Below, piece by piece: positions 12,156 to 19,711 of a stretch of 19,711 nt of DNA (position 1 is its first letter; each line of letters starts with the position of its first letter). The stretch comes from Oscillospiraceae bacterium (GTDB lineage Bacteria > Bacillota_A > Clostridia > Oscillospirales > Oscillospiraceae): positions 1-19,711 of the forward strand of contig JAFQDR010000192.1 of assembly GCA_017415945.1 (NCBI GenBank). Direction: 5' to 3'. Under the pieces are notes generated by a model, which did no database searches, had not been told where the DNA came from, and was given only the letters and a program-made list of their open reading frames with translations. The translations under genes were made by a program, and so were the position numbers.

Positions 12156-13885
12156 ATGCCACCTTCATCCGATACAGCGCCGTCACCGATCACTTCGCCC
12201 TCAATAAACTGTACTCTGGGTCCCTTGGAAATCTGCAGATAGACCTTAGTTCCCGCTTCGACTCGCGTTCCCGCTTCCGCGCTCTGCCAAACCACCTGTC
12301 CCGCATCATAGTTTTCATTGTACACATAGCTGCTGGAGCCAAAGGACAGACCCATATTGCTGATGGCGGCTTTTGCTTCTGCCTCGGTGTAGCCAACCAT
12401 ATTGCGCACAGTGACAAGCTGGACCTCGGGCCCTGTGCTGTACGCAAGATAGACCGTGGAGCCCGTAGCAAGACTCTCATTGGCGGAGGGGTTGGTTCCG
12501 ATCACATAATCCTTTGCCACAGTTTCGGAAGATCGCGCCTCGAGCTCAACCACAAAGCCTGCCTGCTGCAGCTTAAGATTTGCATCCTTGTAGGTCAGTC
12601 CGCTGACATCGGGGATCTGCTGGATCATAACACCCGTACATACCGTCAGGTTCACGTTGATGCCATCCACATCGGCAACCATAGACTTGCCGACTTCAGG
12701 CTCCTGTGCAATGATCTGACCTTCGGGAAGGCCCGGATCCACCTTGTAGGTAACACGGAAATGGTAAATCGAACCATAGTCACTGTTATTGATGACAGCC
12801 TCATAGGACTGTCCCACAAATTGGGGAATATCCACTCTTTCAGCTTCTTTGAACAAATCACTGAGCCAATAGTTCCAAAGGAACATGCAAAGGGCAACGA
12901 TCACAAGAAGCACACCCAGCACCCCGGACAGTATGCTTACCCGCTTGGCACGAGCTCTTCTGCGAAGATACTGCTCCTCTGTGGGGCCACTCTGCACAAT
13001 CGGCATCTGAATCGCGGGGAACTCATGGGTCTGGGAAATACTTTCCATTGCAAGCATACGCTGTCTGTAGGTTTCCAAATCCCGCAGCAGTGTGGCAGCA
13101 TTGGCGTAGCGCTTATCAATGTCAGCGTTCATTGCCTTCAAGGTAATGCGTTCCAGCTCTTCAGGAATGTCGGGACGCAGCTTGCGGGGCATAATATAAT
13201 CCCCTGTAATATGCTTAATGGCAATTTCCTGAGGGGTATTGCCGTCATAAGGCTGGCTGCCTGTAAGCATTTCGTACATAACAACCCCGAGGGAGTATAC
13301 ATCGCTTCGGGCATCCGCAGGATAGCCTTTGGCCTGCTCGGGAGCAATGTAATGCACGGAGCCTACTGCCTGACCTTCCGCTTCCTTTTTGGTATGCTCC
13401 AAAGAAGCAATGCCAAAGTCGGATACTTTAATGTTGGCATCCTTCAAAATCATCACATTCTGAGGCTTGATATCCCGATGAATGATACCCTTTTCATGGG
13501 CATGGGTCAATGCACGGGCAATCTGCGATGCAAAATGCAGTGCTTCCTTCCAGCTCAGAGCGCCACGTCTGGTGATGTACTGCTTGAGAGTAATGCCTTC
13601 GATCAGCTCCATAACAATATAATTTGCCGTCTCGGAACTGCTGACGTCATAGACAGCCACAATATTCGGATGCGAAAGCATTGCTACAGCCTGCGATTCA
13701 CTGGTAAAATCCGCATACAAAGAGGGATCGGCGGCATATTCCTCCTTGAGAACCTTGATTGCCACGTACCGATTCAGTCTTGTATCCAACGCTTTATAGA
13801 TCACTGCCATACCGCCAATGCCGATCACTTCCTGCATATCGTAGCGATCATCCAGCATTGTATTTAACAGTTTCAAATTATCCAT
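12149..13885 (-). CDS. prkC: Membrane Ser/Thr protein kinase with PASTA domains (PrkC/Stk1 type)
   Basis: 578 residues. The cytoplasmic Hanks-type kinase (about 15-272) has a Gly-rich loop Gly-Ile-Gly-Gly-Met-Ala-Val, Lys44, catalytic His-Arg-Asp (136-138), Asp-Phe-Gly (156-158) and Ala-Pro-Glu (181-183), with a Ser/Thr-bearing activation loop. A basic juxtamembrane segment is followed by one membrane helix (316-340) and three extracellular PASTA repeats (about 350-418, 420-486, 488-556), which bind muropeptides in homologues; these kinases sense wall fragments and in Bacillus trigger spore germination. The tail is acidic and short. GGAGGA precedes the ATG at 13885. It is paired with its phosphatase 34 bases upstream and overlaps rsgA. 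Confidence 0.96.
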   Translation of the reverse strand: MDNLKLLNTMLDDRYDMQEVIGIGGMAVIYKALDTRLNRYVAIKVLKEEYAADPSLYADFTSESQAVAMLSHPNIVAVYDVSSSETANYIVMELIEGITLKQYITRRGALSWKEALHFASQIARALTHAHEKGIIHRDIKPQNVMILKDANIKVSDFGIASLEHTKKEAEGQAVGSVHYIAPEQAKGYPADARSDVYSLGVVMYEMLTGSQPYDGNTPQEIAIKHITGDYIMPRKLRPDIPEELERITLKAMNADIDKRYANAATLLRDLETYRQRMLAMESISQTHEFPAIQMPIVQSGPTEEQYLRRRARAKRVSILSGVLGVLLVIVALCMFLWNYWLSDLFKEAERVDIPQFVGQSYEAVINNSDYGSIYHFRVTYKVDPGLPEGQIIAQEPEVGKSMVADVDGINVNLTVCTGVMIQQIPDVSGLTYKDANLKLQQAGFVVELEARSSETVAKDYVIGTNPSANESLATGSTVYLAYSTGPEVQLVTVRNMVGYTEAEAKAAISNMGLSFGSSSYVYNENYDAGQVVWQSAEAGTRVEAGTKVYLQISKGPRVQFIEGEVIGDGAVSDEGGIW

Positions 13886-13919
13886 GGAGTTCCTCCATTC
13901 AAATGTTTAAGAATATATA

Positions 13920-14657
13920 TCAACGAGACAATGTAACAACCGTCACATTGTCATTGGCACCGGCTTCCAGAGCCAGTTCGATCAATTTCTTGCAAAATGC
14001 CTCAGGGGTCTTGTTGCTCATGGAAGCCTCATATATGGTTTGATCCTCCACCATATTGGTCAATCCGTCCGAACAAAGAAGAAGACGCTCCCCTCTGGCC
14101 AGCTTATGAACAAAGAAATCACACTTGACTCCGTCCTCGGAGCCCAGAGCCTGAAGAATCACATTCTTCTTGGGATGTGTCTTTGCCCTCTCGGGAGTAA
14201 TGATACCCCGATCCACCAATTCCTGAACATAGGAATGGTCCTTAGTCAGCTGTACGATTTTCTTTTTGGAGATCACATATGCTCTGCTGTCTCCGACGTT
14301 TGCGATCACCGCATTGTTCCCAATCAAAACTGCGGCAACCAGTGTGGTTCCCATTCCCGCATAATCGGGATTAAAGCAGGAATAGGAATACACAATATCA
14401 TTTGCTTTGCGGCAGGCATTGTTCATATGCCGCTTAATGTCAGGATTTTTAGCACGGGAAGCCATAATGCGGTCAACAAGATAGTTCATAAATGTTTTGG
14501 ATGCCAAGGCACTTGCGATACTGCCTGCACTGGCACCACCCATCCCATCACACAAAACGGCACACAGGCATTCTCTGCTGTCGATGTACTCGATCACAAA
14601 GCTGTCCTGATTCTCCGCTCTTACCTTACCGCGGTCGGTCAAACCAAAGCTCTTCAT
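13920..14657 (-). CDS. stp: PP2C-family Ser/Thr phosphatase (PrpC/Stp)
   Basis: 245-residue PPM phosphatase, the partner that reverses PrkC phosphorylation. Metal-binding and catalytic motifs are complete: Asp-Arg-Gly-Lys-Val-Arg and Glu-Asn-Gln-Asp (15-18), Asp-Gly-Met-Gly-Gly (37-41), Gly-Thr-Thr, Gly-Asp-Ser-Arg (122-125), Ser-Asp-Gly (196-198) and Asn-Asp-Asn-Val-Thr (235-239). A GGGGG-rich ribosome site precedes the ATG. It lies 25 bases after rlmN and directly before prkC, the usual order. It has no membrane segment and is expected to be cytoplasmic. Confidence 0.96.
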   Translation of the reverse strand: MKSFGLTDRGKVRAENQDSFVIEYIDSRECLCAVLCDGMGGASAGSIASALASKTFMNYLVDRIMASRAKNPDIKRHMNNACRKANDIVYSYSCFNPDYAGMGTTLVAAVLIGNNAVIANVGDSRAYVISKKKIVQLTKDHSYVQELVDRGIITPERAKTHPKKNVILQALGSEDGVKCDFFVHKLARGERLLLCSDGLTNMVEDQTIYEASMSNKTPEAFCKKLIELALEAGANDNVTVVTLSR

Positions 14658-14682
14658 GGCTTACCCCCTAATCTTACATTCT

Positions 14683-15711
14683 CTATCTTTTATTTGCCAA
14701 TTTCTTTCTCAGCTGTCCGCAGGATGCATCAATATCTCCGCCCAGCTTTCTGCGAACCGTGGCGTTGATGCCCGCATCCCGTAAAATCTTAATAAAGGCT
14801 TTCATATTCTCGGGCGTAGACGGGCCATACTTACTTTCCTCCACATGATTCAGCGGAATCAAATTCACATGGGCACTGACCTTTCTGCAGTGCTTCGCCA
14901 ACAGCCTTGCGTGTTCGGGAGTATCGTTTACCCCATCGATCATTGCATACTCAAATGTAATGCGACGACCTGTTTTCTTATAGTAGGATTCACAGGCATT
15001 GATCAGAGCCGCCACTCCGCGGCCACGGTTGGCAGGCATGATTTTTCCGCGTGTCTCATCGTCGGGAGCATGCAGAGATACCGCCAAAGTCAACTGTAAA
15101 TTACGATCCGCCAGCATATCAAACTTTTCAATCAAGCCGCAGGTAGAAAGAGAAATATGCCGCATTCCGATATTCATACCCTTAGGATGATTGACCAGAG
15201 TGAGAAAACGCATCACATTATCAAAATTATCCAAAGGCTCCCCAATGCCCATCAATACAATACCCGTAATGGGAACACCGGATTCCATCTGAGAATACAG
15301 CACCTCATTCAACATCTCGGAAGGCTCCAGATTGCGAATCAAGCCGCCAATGGTAGATGCGCAGAAGGCGCACCCCTGACGACAGCCCACCTGTGTGGAA
15401 ATACAGACGGTATTGCCGTGCTTATAACGCATTACAACCGTTTCCACCGCATTTCCGTCGGGCAGCTGCCACAAATATTTGATAGTACCGTCCTCTCGGG
15501 AAACCTGCTTTTTCAGGCATTCCAGATTGCTGATATAGAATTGTTCAGAAAGCTTTACCCTAAGTTCCTTGGACAGATTGGTCATCTCATCAAAAGACTT
15601 TACGCCTTTTGTCAACCAATCGAAAATCTGCCCTGCCCGAAATTTCGGCTGCCCCATCGCCTTGAGTTCAGCTTCAATCTCCTCAGGAAGCATAGATTTA
15701 ATATCTTTCAT
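14683..15711 (-). CDS. rlmN: Dual-specificity 23S rRNA/tRNA adenine-C2 methyltransferase RlmN
   Basis: 342-residue radical SAM enzyme methylating C2 of A2503 in 23S rRNA and A37 in some tRNAs. The cluster motif is Cys110-x3-Cys114-x2-Cys117. The methyl-carrying cysteine is expected at Cys331 in Asp-Ala-Ser-Cys-Gly-Gln-Leu. The Met-Gly-Ile-Gly-Glu-Pro-Leu SAM-binding segment is present. The Cfr alternative is disfavoured by context and full similarity to RlmN. The ATG overlaps the rsmB stop by four bases (ATGA), so translation is coupled. Confidence 0.95.
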   Translation of the reverse strand: MKDIKSMLPEEIEAELKAMGQPKFRAGQIFDWLTKGVKSFDEMTNLSKELRVKLSEQFYISNLECLKKQVSREDGTIKYLWQLPDGNAVETVVMRYKHGNTVCISTQVGCRQGCAFCASTIGGLIRNLEPSEMLNEVLYSQMESGVPITGIVLMGIGEPLDNFDNVMRFLTLVNHPKGMNIGMRHISLSTCGLIEKFDMLADRNLQLTLAVSLHAPDDETRGKIMPANRGRGVAALINACESYYKKTGRRITFEYAMIDGVNDTPEHARLLAKHCRKVSAHVNLIPLNHVEESKYGPSTPENMKAFIKILRDAGINATVRRKLGGDIDASCGQLRKKLANKR

Positions 15712-17027
15712 ATCCGTTTCCTCATTTTACATACAAAAAATCCATCTGTATTATGGATATGGGGCCAAAAAGTCATCATGCCGCTCGGAACTTCACCGAT
15801 GCCCGCAGGCAGTTTAAAGGCCTCCGTTTCAAATTCCTTATGATTGGACAAAAACTCCTGTACCAGAAGTGCATTCTCCCTGCTGCGAACAGTACAGGTG
15901 CTGTACACAAGAACGCCACCGGGTTTCAGACAGGGTGCCAACCCCTCCAAAATGTCCAGCTGAATAGAAGGAAGATTGTTCAGTTCCGACTCGCTCTTGC
16001 GGCGAATCTCCGGACGTCGGCGAATCACTCCAAGCCCCGAACAAGGTACGTCCGCAATAATCAAATCAAAGCGGCCGGTCATATCCTCCTGTGGCTTTCG
16101 GGCATCCATGGCTCGGGTTTCAACAATATCGATCCCCAAACGAGCCGTATTTTCTCGAATCAGACGCAGCTTCTTTTCGTGGATATCACAGGAAACAATT
16201 TCTCCCTTATTTTCCATGAGCATCGCCGCAGCAATGGTCTTACCGCCGGGAGCTGCACAGGCATCCAAAACCTTCATCCCCGGACGAGCTTCACTTACAA
16301 TAGCCGCGAGCTTAGCTGCCATATCCTGAATATAGAAATCCCCTCTGCGGAACGCCTGCAGTTCGGTCATGCCGGCAGTGCTGTCCAGTATCACAGTACC
16401 CTCCAGAGCAGAAGGCTTCGCCCCCAATTCCCGAAGCTCAGCCATCAGATTAACAGCCCCGCGGAGCGTATTACTGTGGGCAAATACAGGAGGCGTTTCA
16501 TTGTTAGCCGCCAAAAAAAGCTCGGTAAATTCATAGCCATGCTCGGCAAGCAATTCTTCTACAAACCATTTCGGGTGGCTGTATCGAATCGCCAGATATT
16601 CCGCTCCCGGATTCCCCGGGATTTCGGGCATATGCTCACGGTTCTCGGCAATTCTACGCAAAACCGCATTGCAAAGTCCCGAAGCTTTTTGATTGACCTG
16701 TTTTTTACACAGGGCCACACCCTCATTAACAGCCGCGGACACAGGAATTTTATCCATAAACAGCAGCTGATACGCCGAAAGTCTGAGAATATCCAGCAGT
16801 CTGGGATCCAGCTTCTTCAAGGCCATGGAGCAATAGCAGCCGATATAATGATCCAGCAGCTCCATATTCTGCATAACACCGATAGCAATGCGAGAACACA
16901 GTGCTCCGTCACGACTATCCAAGCCGCTTCTTTCGATTTCAGCGCTGACAGCATCCTCGCTCCATGCACCGTTTTTTCTGCAGCGCATCAAAACCTGATA
17001 CGCCGCTTGTCTTGCACTAACTGCCAT
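15708..17027 (-). CDS. rsmB: 16S rRNA m5C967 methyltransferase RsmB
   Basis: 439 residues: an N-terminal NusB-like RNA-binding helical domain (about 1-130) and a SAM-dependent methyltransferase domain. The SAM motif Asp-Ala-Cys-Ala-Ala-Pro-Gly-Gly-Lys-Thr is at 255-264. The two reaction cysteines are Cys329 in Pro-Cys-Ser-Gly and Cys378 in Ser-Thr-Cys. I chose the ATG at 17027, which has AAGGTGG seven bases upstream; a TTG two codons earlier is too close to that site. It starts two bases after the fmt stop and overlaps rlmN by four bases. Confidence 0.94.
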   Translation of the reverse strand: MAVSARQAAYQVLMRCRKNGAWSEDAVSAEIERSGLDSRDGALCSRIAIGVMQNMELLDHYIGCYCSMALKKLDPRLLDILRLSAYQLLFMDKIPVSAAVNEGVALCKKQVNQKASGLCNAVLRRIAENREHMPEIPGNPGAEYLAIRYSHPKWFVEELLAEHGYEFTELFLAANNETPPVFAHSNTLRGAVNLMAELRELGAKPSALEGTVILDSTAGMTELQAFRRGDFYIQDMAAKLAAIVSEARPGMKVLDACAAPGGKTIAAAMLMENKGEIVSCDIHEKKLRLIRENTARLGIDIVETRAMDARKPQEDMTGRFDLIIADVPCSGLGVIRRRPEIRRKSESELNNLPSIQLDILEGLAPCLKPGGVLVYSTCTVRSRENALLVQEFLSNHKEFETEAFKLPAGIGEVPSGMMTFWPHIHNTDGFFVCKMRKRI

Positions 17028-17029
17028 GC

Positions 17030-17950
17030 TCAATCCACCTTAATGGGATGCCCCAGCAAGTAATCGGAAGCCTTCATACGCTTCTTGCCTGCAGCCTGCA
17101 GCTCGGTGACCATAACAGTCTTCCCCTCTGCGCAGGCAATCTCAATGCCCGCCTTTCCTGCGGAAACGATTTCACCGGGAGCTTTATCGGTGAAATGATC
17201 CGTATAAGCAGCTGCATGGACCTTAAATTCACCGCCATCTATCATGGAGGTTGCAACAGGCCAAGTCTGCATACCGTAGATATGCTTGATAATCTCACGA
17301 GGGGTTTTATTCCAGTCAATGGGACACTCTGTTTTCTGCAGGGGGGGCGCAAAGGTAGCTTCACTGTGATTCTGCGCCGTGCGAGGGGCGTTTCCCTTCT
17401 CAATATCCCGCAGAGTCTTTACCAACAGCTCCGCACCCAGATCCGCCAATCTGTCAAACAGCTCCGCAGAGGTCTCAAATTCACCGATTTCTGTTTCAGC
17501 GGTGTAGATCACATCTCCGGCATCCATTTCCTCTGCCAGATACATGGTAGATACCCCTGTAATCCTCTCTCCGTTCAGCACCGCACGCTGAATGGGTGCA
17601 CTGCCCCGATATTTTGGCAGCAAAGAGCCATGGACATTGACTGCACCATACTTGGGCAGTTCCAGAATATCATTGGGAAGCAGCTTCCCGTAAGCCACCA
17701 CAACCAGAATATCGGGCTGAAGCTCTTTCAAGATAGACAAGGCTTCCCCATCTCTGAGCTTTGCAGGCTGAAAAACAGGCAAACCATGCTCCAGTGCAAC
17801 CTGCTTTGTCTCGCAGGGAAACAGCTTCATGCCGCGTCCCTTGGGCTTATCGGGCTGGGTAAATACTCCCACCACATCAAATTGCTCGTCAATCAATTTT
17901 TTCAAGGATACCGCTGCAAAATCAGGGGTACCCATATAGACAATACGCAT
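17030..17950 (-). CDS. fmt: Methionyl-tRNA formyltransferase
   Basis: 306-residue enzyme that formylates initiator Met-tRNA using 10-formyl-THF. The N-terminal Rossmann formyltransferase domain has the catalytic triad expected at Asn105, His107 and Asp146 (Asn-Val-His-Gly-Ser-Leu-Leu-Pro and Ala-Gly-Asp). A C-terminal OB-like tRNA-binding domain starts around residue 205. The start codon overlaps the def stop (TAATG), the classic def-fmt coupling in which deformylase and formylase act at opposite ends of the same cycle. Confidence 0.96.
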   Translation of the reverse strand: MRIVYMGTPDFAAVSLKKLIDEQFDVVGVFTQPDKPKGRGMKLFPCETKQVALEHGLPVFQPAKLRDGEALSILKELQPDILVVVAYGKLLPNDILELPKYGAVNVHGSLLPKYRGSAPIQRAVLNGERITGVSTMYLAEEMDAGDVIYTAETEIGEFETSAELFDRLADLGAELLVKTLRDIEKGNAPRTAQNHSEATFAPPLQKTECPIDWNKTPREIIKHIYGMQTWPVATSMIDGGEFKVHAAAYTDHFTDKAPGEIVSAGKAGIEIACAEGKTVMVTELQAAGKKRMKASDYLLGHPIKVD

Positions 17951-18450
17951 TATTCTTCGTCCTCGTCCATGAAGTCTTCTTCAGTGAGCATACGGTCTGC
18001 ACGCTTGATGTACAGCACACCGTCCAGATGGTCCAGCTCATGGCAGAAGCAGCGAGCGGTCAGGCCCTCACCGGTATATTCAAAGAAATTCCCGTTTCGA
18101 TCCTGCGCTCTGACAGTGACCACCATAGGACGGGTAACAATGCCCACTTCATCGGGAACACTCAGACAGCCTTCAGTACCTGTCTGAGAACCGGAAGTCT
18201 CAATGATTTCGGGATTTACCAGTTCCAGCAGAATATCCTCTTCGTCCTCTGCATGATTGGTTTCCAGTACAAGAACCGCGCGGCGCAGAACACCCACTTG
18301 AGGCGCTGCCAGACCAACACCATCAGCCTGTGCCAGTGTCTCTCTCATATCATCCAGCAGCTGATGCAGACGAGGTCCAAATTCGGTATAGGGACGGCAA
18401 ACCTTTTCCAGTACGGGGTCCCCAACAGTTACGATTGTTCTCATTGCCAT
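17950..18450 (-). CDS. def: Peptide deformylase
   Basis: 166-residue metalloenzyme removing N-formyl from nascent proteins. All three motifs are intact: Gly-Val-Gly-Leu-Ala-Ala-Pro (44-50), Glu-Gly-Cys-Leu-Ser-Val-Pro (93-99, Cys95 a metal ligand) and His137-Glu-Leu-Asp-His141. The start at 18450 is preferred, with AAGGAG nine bases before it; an upstream GTG at 18468 would overlap that site. A second ATG two codons in is an alternative. An acidic tail (Asp-Glu-Asp-Glu-Glu) ends the protein. Confidence 0.95.
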   Translation of the reverse strand: MAMRTIVTVGDPVLEKVCRPYTEFGPRLHQLLDDMRETLAQADGVGLAAPQVGVLRRAVLVLETNHAEDEEDILLELVNPEIIETSGSQTGTEGCLSVPDEVGIVTRPMVVTVRAQDRNGNFFEYTGEGLTARCFCHELDHLDGVLYIKRADRMLTEEDFMDEDEE

Positions 18451-18471
18451 ATTGTATCTCTCCTTCACAGC

Positions 18472-19711
18472 TTAATCGGTGGGGTTTGCATCCACAAACA
18501 CCGATACACCTTTATAAGCGTTGTCTGTATTGTAGTGACAGATCAAATCTGCCAGTAATCTTCTGATTTGCTTGCTTTCGCGGCACAGCAGAGTCACGCG
18601 ATAGCGGAATTTATTGTTGACCCGAACCACAGCATATGGTGCCGGCCCAATCACCTGAACCTCCGATTCACGACCGAGCACATCATTCAAGTCATTGCGA
18701 ATTGCCGCCGCACACCGAAGGACATGGCTTTCCACACCTCCTGTAACGGTCACAACAAATCTCTGGGAAAAGGGCGGAGTGTTCTGGGAACGGCGGATAG
18801 AAAGCTCTGACTCGTAAAAAGCCTGATAGTCCTGCGCGGCAGCCTGCAGAATGGTTTCATTTTCAGGAGAAAATGTTTGGATAACCGCTCGACCCGGTTT
18901 TTTCCCTCGTCCGCAGCGACCTACAACCTGCGTAATCAGCGAAAACGTCCGCTCTCCCGAACGGAAATTCCCTGTATACAGGCTTTGATCTGCGGACAAC
19001 ACGCCCACGAGCGTCACATTTTCGAAGTCCAGTCCCTTTGTCACCATTTGAGTGCCAATCATAATGGGGATTTTTTCTTCACGGAATCGCTTCAGAAGTA
19101 CCTCATGAGAGCCTGTATTGCCAACGGTATCCGTATCCATACGCAGCACTTCAACATCGGGAAACAACTCACCAAGCTCTTCCTCAATTTTTTGTGTCCC
19201 CGCACCCGTGTATTTCAGCATCCCACCGCACTCGGGGCAACGGTCGTCCACTCGCTTCACACTGCCGCAATAATGACACATCAGCTTATCATTGGCACTG
19301 TGATATGTCATATTGGCACTACAGTTTTCACATTGGTAGGTAAATCCGCATTCTCCGCAGGTGATAAGCTTATTGCTGCCTCTTCGATTCAGAAACAGAA
19401 TGCTCTGTTCCCCTCTCTCCAGATTCGCTTGGATCTCATCCCGCAGCACACTGCTGATCTCCCCGCTGTTTCCTCGGCGAAGCTCTCGTTTCATGTCCAC
19501 AATGGATACGGGCGGAAGTGATGACTCATTAAATCTGCCCGGAAGTGTAAACAGACGATATCTGCCGATTTCCGCAGCATATCTGCTTTCCATAGAAGGG
19601 GTAGCAGAGCCAAGCACCAAAGTCGCACCCGAATGGACACACAAATACTTTGCAATATCGCGGGCATGATAGCGAGGCGCATTCTCGGATTTATAGGTAT
19701 CCTCCTGCTCC
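18472..19711 (-). CDS. priA: Primosomal helicase PriA (C-terminal part; 5' end outside the window)
   Basis: The visible 412 codons are the C-terminal part of PriA, the 3'-5' helicase that restarts replication at stalled forks. At the window edge the frame is open and reads the end of the helicase Walker B region followed by Tyr-Lys-Ser-Glu-Asn-Ala-Pro-Arg-Tyr. A motif III-like Gly-Ser-Ala-Thr-Pro-Ser follows. Then come the zinc-binding Cys clusters (four Cys-x2-Cys pairs), motif V (Gln-Met-Val-Thr-Lys-Gly-Leu-Asp-Phe) and motif VI (Gln-Val-Val-Gly-Arg-Cys-Gly-Arg, with Cys where Ala is usual). It lies 21 bases upstream of def and is partial only because the window ends. Confidence 0.95.
   Translation of the reverse strand, partial: EQEDTYKSENAPRYHARDIAKYLCVHSGATLVLGSATPSMESRYAAEIGRYRLFTLPGRFNESSLPPVSIVDMKRELRRGNSGEISSVLRDEIQANLERGEQSILFLNRRGSNKLITCGECGFTYQCENCSANMTYHSANDKLMCHYCGSVKRVDDRCPECGGMLKYTGAGTQKIEEELGELFPDVEVLRMDTDTVGNTGSHEVLLKRFREEKIPIMIGTQMVTKGLDFENVTLVGVLSADQSLYTGNFRSGERTFSLITQVVGRCGRGKKPGRAVIQTFSPENETILQAAAQDYQAFYESELSIRRSQNTPPFSQRFVVTVTGGVESHVLRCAAAIRNDLNDVLGRESEVQVIGPAPYAVVRVNNKFRYRVTLLCRESKQIRRLLADLICHYNTDNAYKGVSVFVDANPTD

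Noticed and set aside
1..19711. tRNA, rRNA or mobile element genes
   Set aside because: I found no cloverleaf-like segments, rRNA motifs, transposase frames or long terminal inverted repeats; every gap over 100 bases is accounted for by leaders, promoters or terminators.

Overview
The window looks like chromosomal housekeeping DNA from a spore-forming, Gram-positive Clostridia species, probably an Oscillospiraceae/Ruminococcaceae-type gut bacterium. This is inferred from gene content and family style: SigG, SpoVM, YlmC/YmxH, a SPOCS/LysM spore protein, SLH modules with Cys-Thr-Arg motifs, a class I two-subunit fumarase, and strong GGAGG ribosome sites. I see no phage, transposase, CRISPR array, rRNA or tRNA.

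Layout. (1) 1-1330, minus: rplJ-rplL behind a strong promoter and an L10-type attenuator leader, followed by several hairpins. (2) 1418-2197, plus: sigG, divergent from rplJ. It ends one base from the end of a minus-strand malic enzyme gene (2199-3368). (3) 3386-4849, plus: fumarase alpha and beta. Their promoter shares its -10 element with the divergent malic enzyme promoter, so malate/fumarate/pyruvate interconversion is physically linked. (4) 4896-5183: ylmC, whose ribosome site is buried in a hairpin. (5) 5198-7086: rpsB-tsf with a structured leader and a clean terminator. (6) 7152-8520: a secreted SLH protein with a long Pro-Glu-Pro-Thr linker and a C-terminal domain resembling polymorphic toxin type 44. 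(7) 8521-9357, minus: yebC with its own promoter and terminator. (8) 9370-10879, minus: a spore-coat-type SPOCS/LysM protein. (9) 10963-19711, minus: the run priA-def-fmt-rsmB-rlmN-stp-prkC-rsgA-small membrane protein-spoVM. It is tightly packed, with several overlapping or near-overlapping start/stop junctions.

How it works together. The last block keeps the Bacillus subtilis order from priA to cpgA/rsgA and on to spoVM, but a 52-residue hydrophobic protein stands where rpe and thiN lie in Bacillus. spoVM itself is only 21 codons long and easy to miss; its product carries the diagnostic I-K-x-P-x-F-L segment with Pro at position 9.

The most interesting pattern is that two sporulation-associated genes placed behind vegetative operons (ylmC after fumarase; the small-protein/spoVM pair after rsgA) each begin just after a hairpin whose 3' arm holds the ribosome-binding site. 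In both cases a degenerate mother-cell-sigma-like promoter would start RNA inside the hairpin and so free the site. That regulatory reading is inference; the hairpins are directly visible.
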